Source: an uncultured bacterium
GTDB taxonomy: Bacteria; Verrucomicrobiota; Lentisphaeria; Victivallales; UBA1829
DNA length: 64,000 nt
Assembly (NCBI GenBank): GCA_900549415.1
Contig: URNX01000010.1
Span: forward strand, 25,025-89,024
Reading direction: 5' to 3'
Position numbers and translations under genes: made by a program. Within the stretch, counting starts at the first letter, position 1. Every line of letters begins with the position of its first letter. The notes under the pieces are model-generated. The model searched no databases, was not told the origin of the DNA, and saw only the letters and a program-made list of their open reading frames with translations. Shown here in pieces: positions 32,354 to 40,005 of the stretch.

Positions 32354-33192
32354 GCGGCACCTTCTTTCTTCTTTGCATCTTCCCGCACGGCTTCAAGATG
32401 CTGTTCGGGAGTCAGCAGACATTTTCTCGGGCATTTCGCCGCTTCGATGACGGATTCATCCGGCGGGTTTGTGTAGACTGCGCGGATCATGAAGCCCTGG
32501 GGATTGAATTTATCGGGAGCCGCTTTCAGGCACTTGCGGCAGGCGATGCAGGAGGCTGTGCATTTTTTCATGCGGAGCGCGGGTTTCTCCAGCGAGTTGC
32601 AGTAGATGTGCACGCGTGCGGAGGCGGGAACCAGCTTGATGAGTTTGCGCGGGCATGTCTCCACGCACTGACCGCAGCCGACGCAGAGTTCCGGATGAAC
32701 GACGGCAAGCCCGTCGATGATCTCAAGCGCTCCGAATTTGCAGACGTGTGCGCAGGTCCCGAATCCGATGCAGCCGAAACGGCAGTCTTTTCCGGCACCG
32801 TTGAGCTGAACGGCGGAACGGCAGTCTAGAATGCCGTTGTACTGCGCGCCCATTTTCGAATGCGAGAGCGTGCCGCTGCAGAGAACGACGGCGACTTTTT
32901 TCTCGCTTGCTTCGACTTTCTGTCCGAGGCATTCCGCGATTTTTTCGATGTTTGCCGCCGGGCAGGCGGGGCATTTGTTGACGGGAGCTTTGCCTTCGAC
33001 GATATTTTTCGCGAGGTCGGCGCATCCGGCGAATCCGCATCCGCCGCAGTTGGCGCCGGGGAGCAGGGCGGCGACTTCATCGATGCGGGGATCGACTTCC
33101 ACCGCGAATTTTTTCGCGGCAACCGCAATGCAGACGCCGAGCACCAGACCGGTCACGGCGACGACGAGAACGGAAAGAACAACCATATCCAT
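32350..33192 (-). CDS. rnfB: Rnf electron transport complex subunit B (ferredoxin-like)
   Basis: RnfB accepts electrons from reduced ferredoxin. Its 280 residues begin with one membrane anchor (about 3-26), then the Fe-S motif CGGCGFAGCADLA...CPACP, and a polyferredoxin part with CRFGCIGFGTCAHVC, CVGCGQCVETCP and a further CTASCIACRKC. The number of cysteines suggests three or more clusters in addition to the N-terminal one. It lies between rnfA (14 bases) and rnfC (4-base overlap). Confidence 0.94.
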   Translation of the reverse strand: MDMVVLSVLVVAVTGLVLGVCIAVAAKKFAVEVDPRIDEVAALLPGANCGGCGFAGCADLAKNIVEGKAPVNKCPACPAANIEKIAECLGQKVEASEKKVAVVLCSGTLSHSKMGAQYNGILDCRSAVQLNGAGKDCRFGCIGFGTCAHVCKFGALEIIDGLAVVHPELCVGCGQCVETCPRKLIKLVPASARVHIYCNSLEKPALRMKKCTASCIACRKCLKAAPDKFNPQGFMIRAVYTNPPDESVIEAAKCPRKCLLTPEQHLEAVREDAKKKEGAA

Positions 33193-33206
33193 TTTTTCAT
33201 GTCTCC

Positions 33207-33824
33207 TTATCTGACGAGTCCGGAGAAGCCCATGAACGCCATCGCGAGGATTCCGGCGGTGATGAGCGCGATTGCGGCGCCCTGGAACGGACGCGGAATC
33301 TTGGCGATTGCAAGGCGTTCGCGGATGCTTGCAAAGAGCACGACGGCAAGCGCGAATCCAACGCCGGAGCAGAGTCCGAAAACCGTGGAAGCGAGAATTC
33401 CGCGGTCAAACTTGGAGTTGAGCTCCGCGGCTCCGAGCACGCAGCAGTTCGTTGTGATCAGCGGCAGATAAATTCCGAGCGCGGCGTAGAGCGGCGGGCT
33501 GAATTTCTGCAGCACAATTTCCACAATCTGCACGAGCGCCGCAATGACGACGATGAACAGAAGCAGCTTTGTGAAGCCGATGTCCACATTCTGCAAACCG
33601 AGCGCGGGAACGCTGAGCTTGACTTTCAGCAGACAGTTGTAGAGCACCGAAGCGACGAACGACGCGATCGTCATGACGAAGATCAGCGCGCCCGACATGC
33701 CCAGCGCTGTGGACAGTTTTTTGGAAACCCCCAGGAACGGGCAGATTCCCAGAATTCTCGCCAACACCATGTTGTTCACAAGGATGGCGCCGATGGTGAT
33801 TGCCAGCCACTCGTTTAAGGTCAT
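33207..33824 (-). CDS. rnfA: Rnf electron transport complex subunit A
   Basis: A six-span membrane subunit (205 residues) homologous to RnfE with inverted topology. Motifs: NNMVLARILGICPFLGVSKK (about 18-37) and LGIYLPLITTNCCVLGAAE; each holds a conserved cysteine (C27, and the CC pair) thought to bind the intramembrane iron centre. First gene of the rnf operon, with a GGAGGAG ribosome binding site. The order A-B-C-D-G-E is that of proteobacterial rnf rather than the clostridial C-D-G-E-A-B. Confidence 0.93.
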   Translation of the reverse strand: MTLNEWLAITIGAILVNNMVLARILGICPFLGVSKKLSTALGMSGALIFVMTIASFVASVLYNCLLKVKLSVPALGLQNVDIGFTKLLLFIVVIAALVQIVEIVLQKFSPPLYAALGIYLPLITTNCCVLGAAELNSKFDRGILASTVFGLCSGVGFALAVVLFASIRERLAIAKIPRPFQGAAIALITAGILAMAFMGFSGLVR

Positions 33825-33907
33825 TAAACCTCTCCTCCTTTGGAATGATACTCTCTTATGCCGCCATGAGAAAACACTTTCGGGTCATGGGAAACATATA
33901 TCTTCAT

Positions 33908-33936
33908 AATTTAAACCGTTTTTTCTCTAAAATCAA
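33908..33936 (-). promoter_or_regulatory. Probable promoter of rnfABCDGE
   Basis: On the - strand TTGATT (33931-33936), a 17-base spacer and TAAATT (33908-33913) in an AT-rich stretch about 80 bases before rnfA. The -35 has four of six consensus bases and the -10 is moderate. Confidence 0.45.
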
Positions 33937-33972
33937 GCGGACTTGAAAAAAAATATTTTCGTCTGTGAAGCT

Positions 33973-34010
33973 GTGAAAAGCGTTTCCGGATACGGATTCC
34001 GGGAGAAACG
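33973..34010 (-). terminator. Weak terminator after cobS
   Basis: On the - strand CGTTT...CCGGA / TCCGG-AAACG (arms in 33981-34010, with a 3-base bulge) followed by CTTTTC. It is the only terminator-like element between the end of the cobalamin operon and the rnf promoter; the rest of the 222-base gap is AT-rich and shows nothing else. Confidence 0.45.
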
Positions 34011-34046
34011 GGAAGAATGAAATTTATAATTGTGAAATTGTGAATT

Positions 34047-34775
34047 TCAGTGGAGGTTCTGCCGGACGAGCAGGCACATCAGCAGTTCTGCGAGCTGTTC
34101 GCAGGCGCCGACGGTGTCGCCGGTTGCCCCCCCGATCTGAAGACGGCAGATGCGGTCCCACGCAACCACGAAAAATACCAGGGGCAGAAATAGAAAGCAA
34201 TGTTCGGTGAACCACCAGCTTGCTCCGGCGGCGAGACAGAGTCCAAGCAGAGCGCCCCAGTACGGGCGCCGCGCATAGAGGATCAGACCGAGTCCCTGCG
34301 GGCGCGCATAGTGCGAAATCAGAATGTAGAGTGTCAGCGCGAGGCGTCCGCCGAATGCGCAGAGCAGAGTCATTGCGGCGGCGCGGGCGGGTGTGAGCTG
34401 TGAGAAAAACGCGAACTTTCCGAGCAGAAGCAGAACAATCGCGGCGACACCCATCGTTCCGATGTGGCTGTCGTGCATGATTTCCAGCTTCCGCTCTCTG
34501 GGGCGGCTGCTGAGAAAGGCGTCCGCCGTATCCGCCAGTCCATCGAGGTGAAAGCCTTTTGAAATTGCTTCGAGGAGGACGAGAATCAGTACCGCTCCCG
34601 CAGTTCCGAACCATTTTACCGCGTAGAACGCCGGATAGTAAAGTATGCACCCGGCGACAAGCCCGATGACCGGAAACCAGTTGGAACAGAGCTGGAGATC
34701 CCGTTCCGACGGCATGAATTTTCCGGCAGGAAGACATGTGATCATGGTGATTGCGGCAAGAAAAGAACGTATCAT
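34047..34775 (-). CDS. cobS: Adenosylcobinamide-GDP ribazoletransferase
   Basis: Joins activated cobinamide to alpha-ribazole(-phosphate), the last step of cobalamin assembly, at the inner membrane. The 242-residue polytopic protein has the family motifs SNWFPVIGLVAG (about 31-42), GFHLDGLADTADAFLS (about 74-89) and RERKLEIMHDSHIGTMG. It overlaps cobT by 4 bases and is the last gene of the cobalamin operon. Confidence 0.94.
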   Translation of the reverse strand: MIRSFLAAITMITCLPAGKFMPSERDLQLCSNWFPVIGLVAGCILYYPAFYAVKWFGTAGAVLILVLLEAISKGFHLDGLADTADAFLSSRPRERKLEIMHDSHIGTMGVAAIVLLLLGKFAFFSQLTPARAAAMTLLCAFGGRLALTLYILISHYARPQGLGLILYARRPYWGALLGLCLAAGASWWFTEHCFLFLPLVFFVVAWDRICRLQIGGATGDTVGACEQLAELLMCLLVRQNLH

Positions 34776-35827
34776 AATCCCTCCTCCGTTACGCCGGCTG
34801 AAGTGAACGTTGACATCTGCGTCATGACGGCGCGGGCGGCGTCGAGCAGCGGCATGGCGAGCGCGGCTCCGGTTCCTTCGCCCAGTCTCAGACCGAGATC
34901 AAGGAGCGGCTCTTTGCCGAGCAGCTGCATCATCCGGCGGTGTCCGGGCTCCGAACTTGCGTGCGCGGGAATCATGTATTCCGCGGAAACCGGGGCGAGC
35001 AATTGCGCCAGCAGTGCTCCGGCGGTCGAAATAAAGCCGTCGACGAGCACCGGGCGGCGGCACGCGGCGGCGCCGAGAATGAGTCCGGCGATTCCGCCGA
35101 TTTCGAATCCTCCGACTTTTGCGAGAATGTCCAGTGCATCGGAAGGGTCGGGCCTGTTGAGTTCGACAGTTTCGCGGATGACCTGCGATTTGTGCGCGAG
35201 CCGGGTGGCGTCAAGGCCGGCTCCGCTTCCGACGAACGGCGCCGGGTCGCTTTCTCCGGAAAGAACGGTGAGGATTGCAGAACTTGGTGTGGTGTTGCCG
35301 ATTCCCATCTCCCCGGTCGCGAAAACATCGGTTTCCGGCGCGAGCTCTTCCGCAACTGCGATTCCGGCTTCCACTGAAGCCAGCGCCTGAGCGCGCGACA
35401 TGGCGGGACCGCGCCGCATGTTCTCCGTTCCGAACGCAATTTTGCGGTGAATGACGCCCGGAAGTTCGCGGACATCCGCATTGACCCCGAGGTCGACAAG
35501 GCGGACGTCGGCTCCTGCATTTGCCGCAAGCACGCGGATCGCTCCGCCACCGCGGCTGAAATTCCGGAGCATCTGAACGGTGACACACTGCGGCTGCGGG
35601 GAAACTTTCTCCGCAACAACGCCGTGGTCGCCCGCCATCAGCACAATTTTCTTCCGTGCAACCGGAAAATCAATCCGGCGGGTGATTCCCGCCAGATCAA
35701 CCGCCAGGTCGAGCAGACGCCCGAGCGCCCAGCGCGGCATGGTGAGCGTGCGGATATGTTCCCGCGCCGCCTCGCGCCATTTCGCGGACTGCGGTTCGAT
35801 ACGGGAAAGACATTCGGACAGATTCAT
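34772..35827 (-). CDS. cobT: Nicotinate-nucleotide--dimethylbenzimidazole phosphoribosyltransferase
   Basis: Activates the lower-ligand base to alpha-ribazole-5'-phosphate. The start ATG 35827 (MNLSECLSRIEP) follows AAAGGAG; the longer open frame upstream would run into cobU. It has 351 residues. Motifs include VLMAGDHGVVAEKVSPQP, GEMGIGNTTPSSAI and, near the end, LGEGTGAALAMPLL with the catalytic Glu. No DMB-synthesis genes (bluB or bzaABCDEF) are seen in the window, so the base used is unknown. Confidence 0.95.
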   Translation of the reverse strand: MNLSECLSRIEPQSAKWREAAREHIRTLTMPRWALGRLLDLAVDLAGITRRIDFPVARKKIVLMAGDHGVVAEKVSPQPQCVTVQMLRNFSRGGGAIRVLAANAGADVRLVDLGVNADVRELPGVIHRKIAFGTENMRRGPAMSRAQALASVEAGIAVAEELAPETDVFATGEMGIGNTTPSSAILTVLSGESDPAPFVGSGAGLDATRLAHKSQVIRETVELNRPDPSDALDILAKVGGFEIGGIAGLILGAAACRRPVLVDGFISTAGALLAQLLAPVSAEYMIPAHASSEPGHRRMMQLLGKEPLLDLGLRLGEGTGAALAMPLLDAARAVMTQMSTFTSAGVTEEGL

Positions 35828-36369
35828 TTTTCTCCTTTTATTTTCACCGGGATTCCGCAGACGGTAAGCCAGACTTCGCTTGCAAGGGCGGCGATGCGCT
35901 GCCCGCAACGTCCCGAGCAGTCCCGGAAACGGCGGGCAAGAGCGTTTTCCGGAACCACGCCGAGTCCGACTTCATTCAGAACGAAGACAACGGTTCCCTC
36001 CATCAAGCGGAGCTGCTGCTCCAGCCGGTCGCATGCACGGTTCATGGCGTCTTCATCGAATATGCGGTTTTCAGTTTCGGCGCGGTACATGAGGTTGTTG
36101 ATCCAGAGTGTGAGACAGTCGACAAGAACGGCGCTTCCGGCGGGACAGAGAGCGAGGGCGCCCGCGAGGTCGCACTCTTCTTCGAGCGTAACCCAGCCGT
36201 CTGCCTTGCGGCGCTCTTTGTGGCGGCGCACGCGTTCCGCCATCTCTTCATCGAAGACGTGGCATGTTGCGATGTACCGCCGCTCGCCCGGACATGAAAG
36301 CGCAAGCTGTTCGGCAAACGCGCTTTTTCCGCTGCGGCAGCCGCCGGTGACGAGGATTACGCGCGCCAT
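35824..36369 (-). CDS. cobU: Adenosylcobinamide kinase / adenosylcobinamide-phosphate guanylyltransferase
   Basis: Phosphorylates adenosylcobinamide and transfers GMP to it. The 181-residue protein has P-loop GGCRSGKSAFAE (residues 9-20; usually GGARSGKS), a YIATCHVFDEEMAERVRRHKERR segment with the expected guanylylated-His region, and VLNEVGLGVVPEN. It overlaps cobT by 4 bases and the phosphatase gene by 13, typical of this tightly packed operon. Confidence 0.94.
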   Translation of the reverse strand: MARVILVTGGCRSGKSAFAEQLALSCPGERRYIATCHVFDEEMAERVRRHKERRKADGWVTLEEECDLAGALALCPAGSAVLVDCLTLWINNLMYRAETENRIFDEDAMNRACDRLEQQLRLMEGTVVFVLNEVGLGVVPENALARRFRDCSGRCGQRIAALASEVWLTVCGIPVKIKGEK

Positions 36370-36980
36370 CCTTCAAACTCCAGCGGTTTGAGGTTGAAGA
36401 CTCCGAAGCGTCCGGGCGGAAACTGCGGGTCGAAGTTGATGACGGAGAGACTGCCGCGCGAGGGCTGCCAGCGCCACATGCAGTCGCGCGGCAGATCCAT
36501 CAGACGGCGGATCATGGCGGTAAGAACACCTCCGTGCGAGATGACTGTGATGACGTTCTGCGGCAGTTCGAGCAGCATTTCGGTAAATGCTTCGACGCGC
36601 AGGTTGAACAGCTGGACGGATTCGCCTTCGGGGAAGTGAATCTCGTCAGGGTGATCGTACCAGTATTTGCTGTATTCCGGATTGGCTCCTGCGATTTCTT
36701 CGAATGTGAGGTTTTCCCATTTGCCGAAGTCGATTTCGCGGATGGCGTCGTCTTTCACCGCCGGAACGGATCCGCAGATCAGTTCCGCAGTCTGAAGGGC
36801 GCGGAGTTTGGGACTGACAAAGGTGATTTCACTTTTCATCGCCCGCCAGATTCCCGCGAGCGCGCGGCAGTCCGCAATTCCGTGTTCGCCGAGCGGCGCA
36901 TCGGTCGAGCCGACGAAGCGTCCCGAAAATTCCGGCGGGAGTTCCCCGTGCCGGATCAGAATGATTTTTTTTACAGCCAT
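36357..36980 (-). CDS. cobC: Alpha-ribazole phosphatase-like histidine phosphatase
   Basis: A 207-residue histidine-phosphatase superfamily member: RHGE (LIRHGELPP, residues 8-16) with the phosphorylated His, a second Arg in SPKLRALQTAEL, and a late ISHGG with the second catalytic His. Located between cbiB and cobU, it most likely removes the 5'-phosphate of alpha-ribazole or of cobalamin-5'-phosphate. The superfamily is broad, so the assignment rests mainly on position. Confidence 0.82.
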   Translation of the reverse strand: MAVKKIILIRHGELPPEFSGRFVGSTDAPLGEHGIADCRALAGIWRAMKSEITFVSPKLRALQTAELICGSVPAVKDDAIREIDFGKWENLTFEEIAGANPEYSKYWYDHPDEIHFPEGESVQLFNLRVEAFTEMLLELPQNVITVISHGGVLTAMIRRLMDLPRDCMWRWQPSRGSLSVINFDPQFPPGRFGVFNLKPLEFEGWRA

Positions 36981-37915
36981 ATTCCCACACTCCAGATAAA
37001 GAGAATAAAGATTAAAGCGGAGCGGAGCGCGAGCCGTTCCGCCGCGGAAAGATCGGATGCTTTGAGTTCGCTGCGTCCGTCACCCCAGAAGGGATACTCC
37101 TCCATGCCGTCCGGGTAGAGGGTCGGTCCGCCGAGGCGGACGCCGAGAGCGCCTGCGAAAGCCGCCATCCCCCAGCAGGAGTTCGGGCTCGGGTGGTCAT
37201 GGCGGTGCCTCCATGCGCAGCGCAGAGTCCGTACGGGATGCCCGGAGGCGAGCGCGATTGCAAGCGTCGTCAGCCGTGCGGGAATCCAGTGCGCGAAATC
37301 GTCGATGCGGGCGGCGGCGCGTCCGAAGAGCAGATAACGTTCGTTTTTGTAGCCCCAGCAGGCGTCGAGCGTGTTGAGACAGCGCAGCAGGACGGTTCCC
37401 GCCGCCGCGCCGGGAATGCCTCCGAGCGCATAGCCGGCGGCGCACCAGAAGCATGCGCTTGTTACGGCGTCGATGAGATTTTCCCCGATGCTTTCAATTC
37501 CGCCGCGCACGGTTTCCGATTCGCTCAAGCCTTCCGTTTTGCGGCTGACGATCATCGCCAGCGCGCGGTTCGCAGATTCCGTGTCGCCGTTTTCAAGCGG
37601 GACGCGGATTGCGGCGGAATGGTCGAGCAGACTCCGCAGGGCGATGGCAAAATAGAGAAAGATTCCCGCCGCGACAATACCGCCGTATTTTGTGATGAGG
37701 AACGCCAGCGCGGTTGGCGGAAGTACTGCGCAGAACCATGCCGCAAGTCCGCTGAAAACGGATGAGCCGAGCTGCCGCCGCACAAAATTTTCAACGGCGC
37801 GCGCATAGTTCCCGAACAGCACGACAGGATGAAAGCGGCTGTGCGGATCGCCAAGCAGAACATCGAGCAGAAAGCCGATGAGGAAAATCAGGATCAGATT
37901 ATGGACGGAGTGCAC
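36971..37915 (-). CDS. cbiB: Adenosylcobinamide-phosphate synthase
   Basis: Attaches aminopropanol (phosphate) to cobyric acid. A 314-residue polytopic membrane protein with the family signatures LLDVLLGDPHSRFHPV (about 17-32), ENLIDAVTSACFW, TLDACWGYKNERYLLFGRAAARIDD and WGMAAFAGALGVRLGGP. It overlaps cbiA by 17 bases and the phosphatase by 10. Confidence 0.94.
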   Translation of the reverse strand: MHSVHNLILIFLIGFLLDVLLGDPHSRFHPVVLFGNYARAVENFVRRQLGSSVFSGLAAWFCAVLPPTALAFLITKYGGIVAAGIFLYFAIALRSLLDHSAAIRVPLENGDTESANRALAMIVSRKTEGLSESETVRGGIESIGENLIDAVTSACFWCAAGYALGGIPGAAAGTVLLRCLNTLDACWGYKNERYLLFGRAAARIDDFAHWIPARLTTLAIALASGHPVRTLRCAWRHRHDHPSPNSCWGMAAFAGALGVRLGGPTLYPDGMEEYPFWGDGRSELKASDLSAAERLALRSALIFILFIWSVGIWL

Positions 37916-39269
37916 GGCTCAGCTCCTTTGCGAAAAAGTTGAAGGCTTCGGGTGTTTTTCCGAAATGGAGATGTATGTAGCTCCCGAATGTCCGGCGGAT
38001 GCGGCAGCCGTTCCCCGTGGGGGCGGGCTTGTCTGCGGCCGTGAAGGCGGACCAGAGCGGAGTGTCCGTTTCCGGGGCGTCGGAGTAATGAAATTCGTGT
38101 CCGGAGAACGGGCCGGAACCGAACGGGCTTTCTCCTGCTGGAACCGCGCGACGGTATCCGAGGGAGCGGAGCTTCGGCGTCATGACCGCCTCGCACGGAA
38201 TGATTCCGCACATGGAATAACGTTTCCCCGCAAAATCGGTGAGCGCGTTCATGAGGTACATATAGCCGCCGCATTCAGCGTAAATCAGACCGTTGCGCAG
38301 CGAGAATTCCCGGATGGAGTTCCTCATGGATTCATTCCGTTCCAGCTGTTCCGCAAAGAGTTCGGGAAAACCTCCGCCGAGATAAACTCCCTGAATGTTT
38401 TCCGGAAGTGCGGAACCTGTGAGCGGCGAGAACGGGACAAGCTCGATCCCCGCTTCCCGCATCCGCCGGAGCTGGTCGGGATAATAAAAATGAAACGCGC
38501 GGTCCTGCGCAATCGCAAGGCGCACAAACGGCGCAATGCATTTCCGTTCCGGAGCGGTCGGACGCGGAAGGCGTGTGAGCTTGAGGAGCAAGTCGAGGTC
38601 TATCAGCTCTTCCGCCGCTTCGCCGAGAGAATCGAGCCAGGAGTCGAAGACGGGATTTTCCTCTTCGGGAACAAGCCCGAGATGACGTTCGGGGAGGGTC
38701 CATTCTTCGCGTCTCGGAAAAGCTCCGAGGAGCGGCGGAAGGTTTGCGGCATCGAGTGCATCGCGCAGGATTTCCGCATGGCGGGCGGAACCTGTGCTGT
38801 TTGCAATCACTCCCGCGATGCGGAGTTCCGGATTCCAGTTTACAAAGCCGGAGACGAGCGGAGCGATGCTTCCCGCCATGCCTTTTGCATTCACCACAAG
38901 AATGACCGGAATGCCGAGTGCGAGCGCGACTTCGGCGGAGGAGCCTTCGAGCGTGCCGGAGGCCACTCCGTCGAACAGCCCCATAACGCCTTCGACGACG
39001 GCCGCCTGCGCGGATGCGGCGAATTCCTGCCAGTTTTGCCGGACACACTCTTTGCCTGTCATGCGGCAGTCCAGGTTGACCGACTCCGCATCCGCCGCGC
39101 GGCGGTGGAACGAGGGGTCAATGTAATCGGGACCGCATTTGAACGGCGCGACGCGCAGTCCGCGCCGCCTGAGAGCGCGCATAAGCGCGAGCGCAAGCGT
39201 TGTCTTGCCGCTGCCCGAATTCACTCCGGCGATGAGAAAGCCGGAAAAGTCATTGCCGGAATCCGCCAT
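37899..39269 (-). CDS. cbiA: Cobyrinate a,c-diamide synthase
   Basis: ATP- and glutamine-dependent amidation of the a and c side chains of (Co-)cobyrinate. 456 residues: P-loop GVNSGSGKTTLAL (about 15-27), APFKCGPDYIDPSFH, then a C-terminal glutamine amidotransferase domain with nucleophile Cys in YAECGGYMYL and a late FSGHEFHYS His segment. It overlaps cbiH by 20 bases and cbiB by 17. Confidence 0.95.
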   Translation of the reverse strand: MADSGNDFSGFLIAGVNSGSGKTTLALALMRALRRRGLRVAPFKCGPDYIDPSFHRRAADAESVNLDCRMTGKECVRQNWQEFAASAQAAVVEGVMGLFDGVASGTLEGSSAEVALALGIPVILVVNAKGMAGSIAPLVSGFVNWNPELRIAGVIANSTGSARHAEILRDALDAANLPPLLGAFPRREEWTLPERHLGLVPEEENPVFDSWLDSLGEAAEELIDLDLLLKLTRLPRPTAPERKCIAPFVRLAIAQDRAFHFYYPDQLRRMREAGIELVPFSPLTGSALPENIQGVYLGGGFPELFAEQLERNESMRNSIREFSLRNGLIYAECGGYMYLMNALTDFAGKRYSMCGIIPCEAVMTPKLRSLGYRRAVPAGESPFGSGPFSGHEFHYSDAPETDTPLWSAFTAADKPAPTGNGCRIRRTFGSYIHLHFGKTPEAFNFFAKELSRALRP

Positions 39270-40005
39270 ATTTCTCCTGATATCCCCGTAACGTATACAT
39301 TCTTCCGTTCCGCACGACGGTGCGCGAACACCCGATGATTACAATAGTCGTCATATTGATTTCTTCAAACGGAAAATCGGAAATTTTCCCGATGGAGAAC
39401 CGTTCCCCCGGACGTGCAATGTCATGGACAACCGCGACGGGCAGTTCATCGCCGCCCGCCTTGCGGAAGGTTTCGACGGTGAACTCCAGCAGATCGCGCC
39501 GTTTTGTGCTGCCGGGGTTGTAGAGCGCGGTGACGAAATCGTTTTCCGCCGCGGCGCGGATTCTCCGCTGAATGACCGTGCGGTCGGCGAGGAGATCGGA
39601 GAGACTGATGACGCAGAAGTCGCACATCAGCGGCGCCCCGACGAGCGCCGCCGCCGCGGAAGCTGCAGTGACGCCGGGAACGACCCGGATTTCAATCCCG
39701 CGGAACTCTTCCGATTCGGCGAGTTCGAGAAGAAGTCCCGCCATGCCGTAAATTCCCGCGTCGCCCGACGAGATGACCGCAACTTCGGCTCCGGCGTTTG
39801 CTGCCTCAAGCGCGGCGCGGCAGCGGTCGACTTCCTGCCGCATTCCGTTTGCAATGATCCGTTTCCCCGCAAGGAGTTCCGGGATCTGTTCCAGATAGGT
39901 TTTGTAGCCCGCAATGGTGTCGCAATGTCCGATGACTTCCCGCGCTTCGGGTGTCAGGAGCGCGAGAGAGCCGGGGCCGAGCCCGACCGCATAGACTGTT
40001 TTCAT
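39250..40005 (-). CDS. cbiH: Precorrin-3B / cobalt-factor III C17-methyltransferase
   Basis: Catalyses C17 methylation with ring contraction. ATG 40005 (MKTVYAVGLGPG) is chosen, giving 251 residues as in other CbiH/CobJ; the upstream open frame lies inside the cbiG region. Tetrapyrrole-methylase motifs: VGLGPGSLALLTPEA (about 6-20), ISSGDAGIYGMAG and VPGVTAASAAAALVGAPL. It overlaps cbiFG by 4 bases. No Fe-S (CbiH60) extension is present. Confidence 0.93.
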   Translation of the reverse strand: MKTVYAVGLGPGSLALLTPEAREVIGHCDTIAGYKTYLEQIPELLAGKRIIANGMRQEVDRCRAALEAANAGAEVAVISSGDAGIYGMAGLLLELAESEEFRGIEIRVVPGVTAASAAAALVGAPLMCDFCVISLSDLLADRTVIQRRIRAAAENDFVTALYNPGSTKRRDLLEFTVETFRKAGGDELPVAVVHDIARPGERFSIGKISDFPFEEINMTTIVIIGCSRTVVRNGRMYTLRGYQEKYGGFRQ